Shown here: piece by piece, positions 50,545 to 60,614 of the stretch | Layout of the letters: each line of letters opens with the position of its first letter | Position numbering within the stretch: position 1 is the first letter of the stretch | Assembly: GCF_022374935.2 (NCBI RefSeq) | Contig: NZ_CP092430.2 | Span: forward strand, 1,736,001-1,800,000 | Direction of reading: 5' to 3' | From: Mycolicibacter virginiensis | GTDB taxonomy: Bacteria > Actinomycetota > Actinomycetes > Mycobacteriales > Mycobacteriaceae | DNA length: 64,000 bases | Notes under the pieces: generated by a model | Databases searched by the model: none | Told to the model about the DNA's origin: nothing | The model's input: the letters and a program-made list of their open reading frames with translations, nothing else | Program-made: the position numbers and the translations under genes

Positions 50545-50563
50545 CGGGGTTATGAAGACCTAA
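50545..50563 (-). promoter_or_regulatory. IdeR-like iron box upstream of hemophore-sseB
   Basis: On the minus strand the site reads TTAGGTCTTCATAACCCCG. The half-sites TTAGGT and TAACC match the IdeR consensus TTAGGTTAGGCTAACCTAA exactly and at the correct spacing; the centre and right edge do not, giving about 11 of 19 matches. It ends 31 bp upstream of the hemophore ATG, a suitable position for repression. Confidence 0.5.
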
Positions 50564-50635
50564 GTCAAGACTGGCCAAGCTTAGCCGACCACCACGCAAC
50601 TCGCTGAAGTCGCAGCTAGCGGCGCTTTGGGGTGG

Positions 50636-52081
50636 TTACGAGCCGCCGGGCTCGGTGCGCCACCACGGGGTGGGTTGCCGGGCCGCCCAGCCGTTGATGC
50701 CCTCCAACTCAGCGGCCAGCGAGACCAGCAAGCCGTCGCTGTTGGCCGGCCCCATCAACTGCACGCCGATCGGCAGTCCCTCGGAGGTGAACCCGGCCGG
50801 CACGCTGATCGACGGCCACCCCAACAGGTTCCACGGCCAGGTCACCGGGCAGGCCGCGATCATGGTGCGGTCGGTCTCCCAGCTGCCCAGGTCGTCGAAT
50901 GTGTTGGCCAAGGGTGGCGGCTGGGCGGTGGTGGGCGCCAGCACCACGTCGACGATGCGGAAGATCGAGCCCACCCGACGCTGATCCTGCGCCTCGTGGG
51001 CGCGGGCCTTGCGCAGCACGGCCTGCGACAGCAGCCGGCCGGTGCGCATATTGGACAAGGTCCGAGGGTCGAGGTTGACACCGCCGCCGAGCCGGTTGCC
51101 GGCGGCCCACACTCCGGCGGTGGACCGGGACAGAAAATTCCACGACAGCCGCAGCCCATAGTCGGGGTTGCCCGGGACCACGGTGTGCCCGAGCAGCCGC
51201 AGCTGCTCGGCGGTGCGGTTCAGCGCGGCCTTGATCTCCGGATCCAGCCGAGCCGGGAACCCGGTGTAGGGGAACTGGGTCGACAGCGCGATACGCAGTT
51301 GCCCCGGTGCGGTCCGCACGTAGTCGGAGACCTTTATCGGCGGCGGTTTGTGCAAGTCCCCTTCGGCGTTGCCGGAGACCGCGTCCAGCACCAGCGCGGC
51401 GTCCTCGACGGTGCGGGCCAGTACTCCGTTGACGGTGAGCCCGTTGAACGCCTCCGCCAGCGGCCAGGTGGAGATGCGGCCGCGCTGGGGCTTGATGCCG
51501 ACCAGATGCGTCCACGCGGCGGGGATGCGCACGCTACCGGCTCCATCGGATCCGATGGCTGCGGCGACCAGGCCCGCGGCCACCGCGGCGGCGCTGCCTC
51601 CCGACGACCCTCCTGGGGTGTGCCGGCGGGACCAGGGATTGCGGGTGTGGCCGAACCCGGGGCCACTGGTAAACGGCCACTGACCCAACTCGCAGGTGTT
51701 GGTCTTGCCGACGATCACCGCGCCGGCGGCGCGCAGGCGGCGCACCACCTCGGCGTCATGGCCGGCGGGCTCGATGTAGCCGGAGGCGCCGAACGAGGTG
51801 GCCACCCCGGCGATGTCGGTGTCGTCTTTGACCGCGATCGGGATGCCCAGCAGCGGGGCGCGGTGCCCCGCGGCCCGACGCCGGTCGGCTTCAGCGGCGC
51901 TGACCAGCGCCGACTCGGTGAACACCACCCGGAAGGCGTTCAGAGTGGACTGGCTGGCGTCGATGGCGTGTAGCGCCCGACGCACCAGGTCGACAGAGGT
52001 CGCCTCGCCGCTGGCCAGCTGGTAGAGCTGCTCGGTGAGGGTGGGGAAGCGGGTGCCGGACGGCGCGGGCGGGTGGGTCAT
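50636..52081 (-). CDS. amiA2: AmiA2-like amidase (amidase signature family)
   Basis: A 481-residue amidase with the Ser-cisSer-Lys triad: Lys in IPIAVKDDTDIAG, the Gly/Ser-rich stretch [17 protein letters not shown] and Ser in GSDGAGSVRIPAAW. Substrate amides are unknown. It corresponds to Rv2363 by its position between era and recO and by its opposite orientation to recO (74-bp divergent gap). A stop at the very end follows RTEPGGS. Confidence 0.9.
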   Translation of the reverse strand: MTHPPAPSGTRFPTLTEQLYQLASGEATSVDLVRRALHAIDASQSTLNAFRVVFTESALVSAAEADRRRAAGHRAPLLGIPIAVKDDTDIAGVATSFGASGYIEPAGHDAEVVRRLRAAGAVIVGKTNTCELGQWPFTSGPGFGHTRNPWSRRHTPGGSSGGSAAAVAAGLVAAAIGSDGAGSVRIPAAWTHLVGIKPQRGRISTWPLAEAFNGLTVNGVLARTVEDAALVLDAVSGNAEGDLHKPPPIKVSDYVRTAPGQLRIALSTQFPYTGFPARLDPEIKAALNRTAEQLRLLGHTVVPGNPDYGLRLSWNFLSRSTAGVWAAGNRLGGGVNLDPRTLSNMRTGRLLSQAVLRKARAHEAQDQRRVGSIFRIVDVVLAPTTAQPPPLANTFDDLGSWETDRTMIAACPVTWPWNLLGWPSISVPAGFTSEGLPIGVQLMGPANSDGLLVSLAAELEGINGWAARQPTPWWRTEPGGS

Positions 52082-52155
52082 CGGTGATGAGAGTATCGGC
52101 GTGCCGTACCGGTGGGTGTCGTCGAAACACCGCCTCGCGATGCGAAACTGGTCCG

Positions 52156-52953
52156 ATGCGGCTGTACCGGGACCGGGCGGTGGTGCTGCGCCAGCACAAG
52201 CTCGGCGAAGCCGACCGGATCGTCACTTTGCTCACTCGCGACCACGGGCTGGTCCGCGCGGTGGCCAAGGGGGTGCGTCGTACCCGCAGCAAGTTCGGTG
52301 CCCGGCTGGAGCCGTTCGCCCACATCGACGTTCAGCTGCACCCGGGTCGCAATCTCGACATCGTCACTCAGGTGGTGTCGGTGGACGCGTTCGCCTCCGA
52401 CATCGTCAGCGACTACGGCCGCTACACCTGCGCCTGCGTGATCTTGGAGACCGCGGAACGCCTGGCCGGTGCCGAGCGAGCCCCGGCGACGGCGTTGCAC
52501 CGGCTCACCGTTGGGGCGCTGCGCGCGGTGGCCGATGGTCGGCGCCCCCGTGAGCTGGTACTGGACGCCTATCTGCTGCGTGCCATGTCGGTGGCCGGGT
52601 GGGCACCGGCACTGACCGAGTGCGCTCGTTGCGCCACCCCCGGTCCGCATCGGGCGTTTCACGTCGCGGCCGGCGGCAGCGTCTGCGGGCACTGCCGCCC
52701 GGCTGGGTCGACCACCCCGCCGATGGGCGTGCTGGATCTGATGTCGGCATTGCATGACGGCGACTGGGAGGTCGCCGAGCTTTCCACGGCGGCGCATCGC
52801 AGCCATGCCAGCGGATTGGTGGCCGCGCATCTGCAGTGGCACCTGGAGCGGCGGCTGCGGACACTGCCGCTGGTGGAGCGGGTTCAGCAGCGGGCGGCCG
52901 GGCACGATGCCGAGGCTGAGGTTCAACCCCGGGCCACCGGCAGCGACGGCTGA
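52156..52953 (+). CDS. recO: RecO, recombinational DNA repair protein
   Basis: Loads RecA on SSB-coated DNA together with RecR. It has 265 residues: N-terminal OB fold (MRLYRDRAVVLRQHKLGEADRIVTLLTRDHGLVRAVAKGVRRTRS-like start, residues 1-80), a helical middle and a zinc site CARCATPG...CGHCRPAG at about 157-180. ATG at 52156 gives the conserved start. Its neighbours amiA2 and uppS are as in other mycobacteria, although a Gly-rich gene and a methyltransferase gene are inserted before uppS here. Confidence 0.94.
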   Translation: MRLYRDRAVVLRQHKLGEADRIVTLLTRDHGLVRAVAKGVRRTRSKFGARLEPFAHIDVQLHPGRNLDIVTQVVSVDAFASDIVSDYGRYTCACVILETAERLAGAERAPATALHRLTVGALRAVADGRRPRELVLDAYLLRAMSVAGWAPALTECARCATPGPHRAFHVAAGGSVCGHCRPAGSTTPPMGVLDLMSALHDGDWEVAELSTAAHRSHASGLVAAHLQWHLERRLRTLPLVERVQQRAAGHDAEAEVQPRATGSDG

Positions 52954-53063
52954 TAGACCGGCACCTACCTGGGGATTGTGTCCGTTTCGGTGGACTATGC
53001 GGGCGTCGGCGGTAGGCTGATGCGACTTTACGATCCCTAGGTTCAATCAGGAAGGCAGGCCGA

Positions 53064-53606
53064 ATGTTTCACGACACCGGGTGGGGGCGCTGGGCGCACA
53101 GGACGACACCGGGCTACGGAGCCGGTATCGGTGCGGCGGCCGGAGCGCTACTCGTCGTGGGAATGATCCCGGCCGTGGCTTCCTGTGCGCGGGCCGCCGA
53201 ACCCGGTCCCGTTGCCGGGATTACGGCGCCGTTGCCGGCGAACGGCCCCGGTGCTGACGGCGCAGATGGGGCCGACGGCGCTAACGGAGCTGACGGTGCT
53301 CCCGGAGCCGACGGTGCCCCCGGCGCCGGTGGTCTGGGCGGCCAGGGCGGTAAAGGTGGCCAGGGCGGCAAGGGCGGCCAAGGCGGCAAGGGTGGCGCCG
53401 GAGGCCAAGGCGGTAAGGGCGGCGCAGGCGGCCAGGGCGGCCACGGCGGCCATGGTGGTGCCGGTGGTGCTGGCGGTGCCGGTGGCGCGGCGGGCCCCGG
53501 CGGCCAGCCCGGCGAGGGTGGTGCCGGCGGTCTGGGCGGTGCGCCTGGGCCGGGCGGAACGCCGGGCCAGCCCGGGCAGCCCGGCCAGCCGGGACGTGCC
53601 GGCTAA
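53064..53606 (+). CDS. Exported collagen-like glycine-rich protein
   Basis: A 180-residue protein in two parts. Residues 1-43 form a membrane/signal segment (IGAAAGALLVVGMIPAVASC) with a possible lipobox VASC. The rest is almost pure Gly-X-Y triplets: GADGADGANGADGAPG, then GGKGGQGGKGG, GGAGGAGGAAG and PGQPGQPGQPG. It resembles bacterial collagen-like or PGRS-type surface proteins, but there is no PE domain. Function is unknown. It is preceded by GGAAGGC as ribosome-binding site. Confidence 0.75.
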   Translation: MFHDTGWGRWAHRTTPGYGAGIGAAAGALLVVGMIPAVASCARAAEPGPVAGITAPLPANGPGADGADGADGANGADGAPGADGAPGAGGLGGQGGKGGQGGKGGQGGKGGAGGQGGKGGAGGQGGHGGHGGAGGAGGAGGAAGPGGQPGEGGAGGLGGAPGPGGTPGQPGQPGQPGRAG

Positions 53607-53700
53607 GCCAGCCGCAACCGAACCATTCCGGTGCGTTGAGCGCTCCCCAGTGGAGTCGCCTCCCGACGCGCCGGCATAAACGGCCCCCGCTAAAGTCTGA

Positions 53701-54963
<1,263 letters not shown>

Positions 54964-55045
54964 TCGTCGGTATGGCCGGTAAGCCGCCGCGGCGACCGCA
55001 TGGTCGCCGCGGGCGGCGCCGGCACGGTCGGGCAGGATAGGGCGC

Positions 55046-55933
55046 ATGGTGTTGAATCGGGCCAATCGGAAGGCTGCCTTCCCACAACTGGCCGCGGCAC
55101 CCGACGACTATCCGGTGTTCCCGGACAAGTCCACCTGGCCGGTGGTGTTTCCGCAGCTGCCGTCGCCGCCGGGCGGAGGGCCGTGTCGGCCCCCGCAGCA
55201 CACCTCCAAGGCTGTCGCCCCACAAATCCCCGCCGATGCATTGCCTAACCACGTTGCCGTCGTCATGGACGGCAACGGCCGTTGGGCGACCCAGCGCGGG
55301 TTGGGTCGCACCGAGGGGCACAAGATGGGCGAGGCGGTGCTCATCGACATCACTTGCGGTGCCATCGAACTCGGCATCAAATGGCTGACCGTGTACGCGT
55401 TCTCGACCGAGAACTGGAAGCGCTCCGCTGAAGAGGTCCGCTTCCTGATGGGCTTCAACCGCGAAGTGGTGCGCCGGCGCCGGGAGAACCTCAACGCGAT
55501 GGGCGTGCGGATGCGCTGGGTGGGCTCGCGGCCGAAGATGTGGCGCAGCGTGATCAAAGAATTCGAGATCGCCGAAGCCATGACCGTCGGCAACGACGTC
55601 ATCACCATCAACTACTGCGTCAACTACGGTGGACGCACCGAGATTGCCGAAGCCGCCCAGGCCATCGCTGAAGAAGCGGTGGCGGGGAAGCTGAACCCGA
55701 GCCGGATCAACGAGGCCACCATTGCGCGGCATCTGCACCGGCCTGACATGCCCGACGTAGACCTGCTGATCCGCACCTCCGGCGAACAGCGGTCGTCGAA
55801 CTTCATGCTGTGGCAGGCGGCCTACGCCGAGTACATCTTCCAAGAGAAGCTGTGGCCGGACTACGACCGCCGCGACCTGTGGGAGGCCTGCGAGCAGTAC
55901 GCCTCGCGGCAGCGCAGGTTCGGAACGGCGTGA
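55046..55933 (+). CDS. uppS: UppS/decaprenyl diphosphate synthase (cis-prenyltransferase)
   Basis: Makes the long-chain polyprenyl diphosphate that carries cell-wall precursors. It has 295 residues with the substrate site [17 protein letters not shown] (Asp/Arg), [22 protein letters not shown] and [17 protein letters not shown] Pro-rich N-terminal extension of about 60 residues ([14 protein letters not shown]) precedes the fold, as in M. tuberculosis Rv2361c. It starts at ATG 55046 and overlaps the next gene by 1-4 bp. Confidence 0.95.
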   Translation: MVLNRANRKAAFPQLAAAPDDYPVFPDKSTWPVVFPQLPSPPGGGPCRPPQHTSKAVAPQIPADALPNHVAVVMDGNGRWATQRGLGRTEGHKMGEAVLIDITCGAIELGIKWLTVYAFSTENWKRSAEEVRFLMGFNREVVRRRRENLNAMGVRMRWVGSRPKMWRSVIKEFEIAEAMTVGNDVITINYCVNYGGRTEIAEAAQAIAEEAVAGKLNPSRINEATIARHLHRPDMPDVDLLIRTSGEQRSSNFMLWQAAYAEYIFQEKLWPDYDRRDLWEACEQYASRQRRFGTA

Positions 55934-56322
55934 TGACGGCCCTGGCCGACCGCCTCGCCACGGTGCTCACCGAGGTGCTGGCCGTTGATGCCGAGCCCGA
56001 CGGTGCGCTGACCGTCCGCCATGACGGCACACTGGCGTCGTTGCGGGTGGTGCCGATCGCGCAAGACCTCGAGTTGGTGTCGCTCACCCAGATCTTGGGG
56101 TGGGATCTGCCGCTGACCAAGAAGCTGCGTAAGCGCGCCGCCGAGCAGGCGGCGCTGAGTCAGCTCGGGACCGTCACCCTGGTCGAGAAGGATGCCGAGT
56201 CCGCAGATGTGATGCTGCGCTACAACTTTCCCGGATCGGGCCTGACCGACGACGCGCTGCGCACGCTGGTCCTGTTGGTGCTGGCCAAAGGCGTCGACAT
56301 TCGGGACGCACTCAACGCCTGA
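55933..56322 (+). CDS. Conserved mycobacterial protein (Rv2360c-like)
   Basis: A 129-residue small protein following uppS, as Rv2360c does in M. tuberculosis. It looks like an alpha/beta YbjN or secretion-chaperone-type fold: LRVVPIAQDLELVSLTQILGWDLP, DVMLRYNFPGSGLTDDALRTLVLLVLAKGVD. No catalytic motif is seen and function is unknown. ATG 55933 overlaps the uppS stop; a GTG at 55930 would add one residue. Confidence 0.75.
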   Translation: MTALADRLATVLTEVLAVDAEPDGALTVRHDGTLASLRVVPIAQDLELVSLTQILGWDLPLTKKLRKRAAEQAALSQLGTVTLVEKDAESADVMLRYNFPGSGLTDDALRTLVLLVLAKGVDIRDALNA

Positions 56323-56334
56323 GGCGTCGCGGGA

Positions 56335-56727
56335 TCACTTCCGGCAATCGGCGCAGGTGCCGAAGATCTCGATCGTGTGCCCGACGTCGGAGTAGTCGTG
56401 CTCGGCGGCGATCCGGGCCGCCCACTCTTCGACTTCGCGGTCGCCCACCTCGACGGTGGCCCCGCAGTCGCGACAAACCAGGTGGTGGTGGTGATGCTCC
56501 GAACAGCGCCGGTACACCGCTTCGCCGGTGTCGGATCGTAGCGTGTCGACCTGGCCGGCCGTGGCCATTGCCTGCAAGGTGCGATAGACGGTGGTCAGTC
56601 CGATGTTCTCGCCGCGCTCACGCAGGGCGTCGTGCAGCTCCTGGGCCGACCGGAAGTCCTCGACGGTCTCCAGCAACGCAGAGATCGCCGCCCGCTGCCG
56701 GGTGGAGCGCACGCCGGGGGCGGTCAA
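56335..56727 (-). CDS. zur: Zur (FurB), zinc uptake regulator
   Basis: A 130-residue Fur-family repressor. DNA-binding part RSAQELHDALRERGENIGLTTVYRTLQAMATAGQVD; metal sites HHHHHLVCRDCGATVEVGDREVE and the C-terminal FGTCADCRK, giving two CxxC structural zinc pairs. By position after smtB it is the FurB/Zur of Rv2359 rather than FurA. It is translated from an ATG that overlaps the smtB end by 4 bp; smtB-zur is therefore one zinc-regulated operon. Confidence 0.93.
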   Translation of the reverse strand: MTAPGVRSTRQRAAISALLETVEDFRSAQELHDALRERGENIGLTTVYRTLQAMATAGQVDTLRSDTGEAVYRRCSEHHHHHLVCRDCGATVEVGDREVEEWAARIAAEHDYSDVGHTIEIFGTCADCRK

Positions 56728-57080
56728 CGGTCCTCACCGGCATGGGCCACTGCGTCAATGGCGATGTGCGCCAAGTGATGATCGGCCAGTCGGTAGAGCA
56801 CTTCGCGGCCGGAGCGTTCCCCGGCGACCACCCCGGCGGCCTTGAGGATCTTCAGATGCTGACTGACCAGCGGCTGCGGCACGCCCAGCGCGTCGACGAG
56901 TTCGTGCACGCAGCGCTGCGACTCCTGCAGCTGCAGCACGATCGCGATGCGCACCGGAGCGGCCAGCGCGCGCAGCAATTCCCCGGCGGCGTCGAGGATC
57001 TCCCGCGGTGGTGTCGCGGGGAAGGCAGGACCGGTGTGTTGGTGGCCGTCGGCCACCAGACCAGACGCTGAGGAGGGCAC
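56724..57080 (-). CDS. smtB: SmtB, ArsR-family zinc-responsive repressor
   Basis: A 118-residue ArsR/SmtB winged-helix repressor that releases DNA on binding zinc. Core: REILDAAGELLRALAAPVRIAIVL, CVHELVDALGVPQPLVSQHLKILKAAGVVAGERSGREVLYRL-type helix-turn-helix (about 45-95), and C-terminal sensor residues DHHLAHIAIDAVAHAGED. The reading frame stays open far upstream, but GTG 57080 is chosen because a palindromic zinc-type operator lies at 57101-57115 and would otherwise fall inside the gene; ATG 57149 is the alternative. Confidence 0.88.
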   Translation of the reverse strand: MPSSASGLVADGHQHTGPAFPATPPREILDAAGELLRALAAPVRIAIVLQLQESQRCVHELVDALGVPQPLVSQHLKILKAAGVVAGERSGREVLYRLADHHLAHIAIDAVAHAGEDR

Positions 57081-57100
57081 AGCACCACCTCCGCACGTTT

Positions 57101-57115
57101 TGGAAATCGTTTTCA
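57101..57115. promoter_or_regulatory. Putative Zur/SmtB operator upstream of smtB-zur
   Basis: The site TGGAAATCGTTTTCA is a near-perfect palindrome of the form TGRAAAYSRTTTYCA, resembling Fur/Zur boxes with GAAAATC-type half-sites. It stands out as an A/T-rich island between smtB and glyS, 20 bp upstream of the smtB start. Autoregulation of the operon by Zur or SmtB is inferred. Confidence 0.5.
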
Positions 57116-57230
57116 GCTGGCCTCCACTGTTCCATGCGTGATGACGCATGTCAAAGAACGTGGGCGGTATCGATACGATGACTGATGTTTTGCGTGTCGG
57201 CGTTGCCGGCGCGGTCCCGTCAAGACAGGA

Positions 57231-58625
57231 GTGCACCCCCTCGTGGCGTCCATCATCGACACCGTTGCCAACCTGGCCAAGCGACGTGGCCTGGTCTTCC
57301 AGTCGGGCGAAATCTACGGCGGCACAAAGTCGGCGTGGGACTACGGGCCACTCGGGGTGGAGCTCAAGGAGAACATCAAGCGCCAGTGGTGGCGCTCCGT
57401 CGTGACGTCCCGCGACGACGTCGTCGGCTTGGACAGTGCGATCATCTTGCCGCGCCAGGTGTGGGTGGCCTCCGGTCACGTCGCGGTGTTCAACGACCCG
57501 CTGGTGGAGTGCCTCAACTGCCACAAGCGCCACCGACAGGACCACATGCAGGAAGCGGTGGCACTGAAGAAGGGGGGCAACCCCGATGACGTGCCGATGA
57601 GCGAGATCGCCTGCCCGGACTGCGGTACCAAGGGCGAGTGGACCGAGCCTCGTGACTTCAACATGATGCTCAAGACCTACCTGGGTCCGATCGAGTCCGA
57701 AGAGGGGCTGCACTACCTGCGGCCCGAAACGGCACAGGGCATCTTCGTCAACTTTGCCAACGTGGTGACCACGGCTCGGCGCAAGCCGCCGTTCGGAATC
57801 GGACAGATCGGCAAGAGCTTCCGCAACGAGATCACCCCCGGCAACTTCATCTTCCGGACCCGTGAGTTCGAGCAGATGGAGATGGAGTTCTTCGTCGAGC
57901 CGTCCACGGCCAAGGAGTGGCACCAGTACTGGATCGACGCGCGCCTGCAGTGGTACATCGACCTGGGTATCAAGCGCGAGAACCTGCGCCTCTATGAACA
58001 CCCGCTCGAGAAGCTGTCGCACTACTCCGCCGGCACCACCGACATCGAGTACAAGTTCGGTTTCGCCGGGAACCCGTGGGGTGAGCTGGAAGGCATCGCC
58101 AACCGCACCAACTTCGATCTGACCACGCACTCGGAGCATTCCGGTGTGGACCTGTCGTTCTACGACCAGGCATCCGACACCCGCTACGTGCCGTACGTGA
58201 TCGAACCGGCCGCCGGCCTGACCCGCTCGCTGATGGCCTTTCTGGTCGACTCGTACCACGAGGATGAGGCCCCCAACGCCAAGGGCGGGGTGGACAAGCG
58301 CACCGTGCTGCGGCTGGACCCGCGGCTGGCGCCGGTTAAGGCCGCGGTGCTGCCGCTGAGCCGCAACGCCGACCTCTCGCCGAAGGCCCGGGACCTGGCG
58401 GCCGAGCTGCGCAAGTCCTGGAACGTGGAGTTCGACGACGCCGGGGCAGTCGGCCGGCGCTACCGGCGCCAGGATGAGATCGGCACCCCGTTCTGCATCA
58501 CGGTCGACTTCGACTCGCTCGAAGACCATGCCGTCACCGTGCGTGAGCGCGACACGATGTCTCAGGAGCGAGTGGCCATCGACGCGGTCTCCGACTACCT
58601 GGCCGTGCGCCTCAAGGGCTGCTGA
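57231..58625 (+). CDS. glyS: Glycyl-tRNA synthetase, zinc-ribbon form
   Basis: Alpha-type (eukaryote-like dimeric) GlyRS, 464 residues, class II. Motif 2 region [26 protein letters not shown] and motif 3 [16 protein letters not shown] are clear, as are [17 protein letters not shown] and [12 protein letters not shown]. An insertion at about 90-130 contains two CxxC pairs, CLNC and CPDC, forming a zinc ribbon; the M. tuberculosis protein as I recall lacks these Cys. GTG 57231 ([11 protein letters not shown]) matches the mycobacterial start better than the next GTG (57243). It diverges from smtB-zur. Confidence 0.93.
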   Translation: MHPLVASIIDTVANLAKRRGLVFQSGEIYGGTKSAWDYGPLGVELKENIKRQWWRSVVTSRDDVVGLDSAIILPRQVWVASGHVAVFNDPLVECLNCHKRHRQDHMQEAVALKKGGNPDDVPMSEIACPDCGTKGEWTEPRDFNMMLKTYLGPIESEEGLHYLRPETAQGIFVNFANVVTTARRKPPFGIGQIGKSFRNEITPGNFIFRTREFEQMEMEFFVEPSTAKEWHQYWIDARLQWYIDLGIKRENLRLYEHPLEKLSHYSAGTTDIEYKFGFAGNPWGELEGIANRTNFDLTTHSEHSGVDLSFYDQASDTRYVPYVIEPAAGLTRSLMAFLVDSYHEDEAPNAKGGVDKRTVLRLDPRLAPVKAAVLPLSRNADLSPKARDLAAELRKSWNVEFDDAGAVGRRYRRQDEIGTPFCITVDFDSLEDHAVTVRERDTMSQERVAIDAVSDYLAVRLKGC

Positions 58626-58873
58626 TCACTGCCCCCTGAACAGTTGCTGGGCGAGGGACGCCCGCGGCGAGACGCCACCGGTGGCCTGACGTAACCCTGT
58701 TCGGTCCGGGCCTGCCATTGGTTTGCCCCGAAGGTGTCGGGGTTCAGCGCCTCCCTGAGAGTCCGGTGCCTCGGGTTGATGTGCTGTCACAGCGCGCATT
58801 AACTTATGGAAGTCTGTATCCCGTAACGGCTTTCTGAAAGTCAAGGGTTAGTCCACACCTGGGAGGTAGGTAG
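58626..58873. promoter_or_regulatory. Intergenic region upstream of the PGRS protein gene
   Basis: These 248 bp contain no coding sequence I can support. The right third is A/T-richer (TTAACTTATGGAAGTCTGTA) and probably holds the promoter; GGGAGGTAGG just before the ATG is a strong ribosome-binding site. Several short GC stems occur (for example CCCCGAAGGTGTCGGGG at about 58729), but no known riboswitch is recognisable. Confidence 0.4.
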
Positions 58874-60475
58874 ATGACTATCAGTGAACGCACCACGGAA
58901 CATCATCATTCACTTGGCGCCAAGGGGTGCCGCCGCAGCCGACTGATCGGGGTGGGGAGCGCGGCGGCGGCATTTTTGGCGTTCGGGATGGCTCCGTCGG
59001 CCCCGGCGCCGCAGGCGCATGCCGACGGGTTCGATTGGCTGTTGGACCTGTTCGAACCCAGCGATGTCGCGGGCGTGGCTGCCGACACCTCTGGGGTCGA
59101 CGGCGTCTTCGGCGATTCGCCGTTCTGGGACCAGCTGTTGCTGGCGAATCCCGCTCTCGACCCCGCGAGTGTGATCGAGCAGTGGATGTACGCGCCGTGG
59201 CATACCGCCATGGAGGCTTGGATCACCAGTGACTTGGGCCAGCAGATCAACGACGCCATCAATCTTGCCTATGTGCAGATGAACGGCGAGGACAGCCTTA
59301 ATGGTGCCTGCGGCCTGATCTGCAACGGGGTCGACGGCACCGAGACCGACCCCGACGGCGGCGCGGGCGGGTTGTGGTTCGGCGACGGCGGCGACGGCTG
59401 GGACTCCACTGTGCAGGGCGTGGCCGGTGGTGACGGTGGTGCCGCTGGATTCTTCGGTAACGGCGGCGCGGGCGGCGACGGCTGGGACTCGACCGTGGCC
59501 GGCGTGGACGGTGGTATCGGCGGTGCCGGTGGCACCGGCGGCACGGTCATGGGCGACGGCGGAGTCGGAGGTGCCGGTGGCGCCGGATACCAGGCGACGG
59601 CCAATGGCGTCGACGGCACGGCGGCCGGCTCCAACGGTGGCGCCGGCGGTATCGGGGGCGACGCCATCGCTTCGGTCTTCGGCAACGGTGGAGCGGGTGG
59701 CGTCGGTGGTGCTGGCGGTGCGGCGACTGCCAACGGGGCCAGCGGAACGGTCATCGGCGGCAACGGTGGTGTCGGTGGTACGGGCGGCAACTCGGCCGCA
59801 CCCATCGGCAACGGGGGCGAAGGCGGTGCCGGCGGTGCGGGCGGTGCCGGCGGTGAAGGTACCTCCAACGGCTTCAGCGGTGACTCAACCGGCGGCAACG
59901 GCGGCAAGGGTGGCACGGGTGGTGTCGCCGAAAACGGGCACGGCGGCACCGGTGGCGTCGGTGGTGCCGGTGGCGAGGCCACGTCCAACGGCTCCCAGGG
60001 CATCGCCAACGGCGGTGACGGTGGTACCGGTGGGACCGGCGGGCAGGGCCTCATCGCCGGCACCGGCGGTGACGGTGGCGCCGGTGGCGACGCCCGGGCC
60101 AACGGCGCCGGGGGCACCGCGACCGCCGGTGACGGTGGTAGCGGTGGTGTCGGCGCCGAGGGTGCCACGGGTGCAGCAGGCACTTCCGGAGGCACCGGCG
60201 GCAAGGGTGGCGCCGGTGGTACCGGCGGCGACTCCACCACCCACGGTTCGGGCGGCGTCTCGACCGCCGGTGACGGCGGCGACGGCGGGGCTGGTGGCAA
60301 CGGTGGGACCGGTGGTACCGGCGGCGCGGCCGGCGGGGCCGGCGGACAGGGCGGCGCTGCCGGCGCCGGCGGCACCGCGACGGCGACCGGCAACAGCACG
60401 GCGACCAACGGTACGGCCGGTACGGCCGGACCGGACGGCCAGCAAGGTGCTACCGGAGCAACCGCCACACCCTGA
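58874..60475 (+). CDS. Secreted PGRS-repeat protein without a PE domain
   Basis: A 533-residue protein. A basic N-terminus and hydrophobic stretch (GVGSAAAAFLAFGMAPSAP) form a signal peptide ending near AHADG. A unique domain follows (about 52-145: WLLDLFEPSD, SPFWDQLLLANPALDP, QWMYAPWHTAMEAWITSDLG), then the linker CGLICNGVDGTE, which mirrors the LIGNGADG linker of PE_PGRS proteins. The remaining 370 residues are GGxGG/GNGG repeats ending in an Ala/Thr/Gly tail. No PE domain precedes it. It is likely exported through the Sec pathway and surface-associated; function unknown. Confidence 0.85.
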   Translation: MTISERTTEHHHSLGAKGCRRSRLIGVGSAAAAFLAFGMAPSAPAPQAHADGFDWLLDLFEPSDVAGVAADTSGVDGVFGDSPFWDQLLLANPALDPASVIEQWMYAPWHTAMEAWITSDLGQQINDAINLAYVQMNGEDSLNGACGLICNGVDGTETDPDGGAGGLWFGDGGDGWDSTVQGVAGGDGGAAGFFGNGGAGGDGWDSTVAGVDGGIGGAGGTGGTVMGDGGVGGAGGAGYQATANGVDGTAAGSNGGAGGIGGDAIASVFGNGGAGGVGGAGGAATANGASGTVIGGNGGVGGTGGNSAAPIGNGGEGGAGGAGGAGGEGTSNGFSGDSTGGNGGKGGTGGVAENGHGGTGGVGGAGGEATSNGSQGIANGGDGGTGGTGGQGLIAGTGGDGGAGGDARANGAGGTATAGDGGSGGVGAEGATGAAGTSGGTGGKGGAGGTGGDSTTHGSGGVSTAGDGGDGGAGGNGGTGGTGGAAGGAGGQGGAAGAGGTATATGNSTATNGTAGTAGPDGQQGATGATATP

Positions 60476-60490
60476 CACGTAGTGGTGTAG

Positions 60491-60523
60491 AAGTGCCCGC
60501 ACGCCTTGGCGTGCGGGCACTTT
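60491..60523 (+). terminator. Intrinsic-type terminator after the PGRS gene
   Basis: A perfect hairpin: GTGCCCGCACGCC and GGCGTGCGGGCAC separated by TT, flanked by AA and TTT. The stem of 13 GC-rich pairs lies 16 bp after the PGRS stop. The U-tract is short, as is common in mycobacteria. Confidence 0.85.
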
Positions 60524-60614
60524 CGCTGTGGTGTCCGTTGCGGTACCGAACCGTGTGGGTGAGCCACACCGGCAGCCGCCAAGATCCGGCGACCGGTGCA
60601 TGTGCTGATCGAGT

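Noticed and set aside
56724..58529. Extended 601-codon minus-strand frame through smtB and opposite glyS
   Set aside because: Only the last 118 codons show the ArsR family; the rest is antisense to glyS.
58626..58873. Possible riboswitch in the gap before the PGRS gene
   Set aside because: I found no conserved riboswitch core; only scattered GC stems.
59400..60460. Dense short repeats that could suggest a CRISPR array
   Set aside because: Repeats are irregular GGxGG codon repeats within a coding frame, without constant spacers; no cas genes are present.
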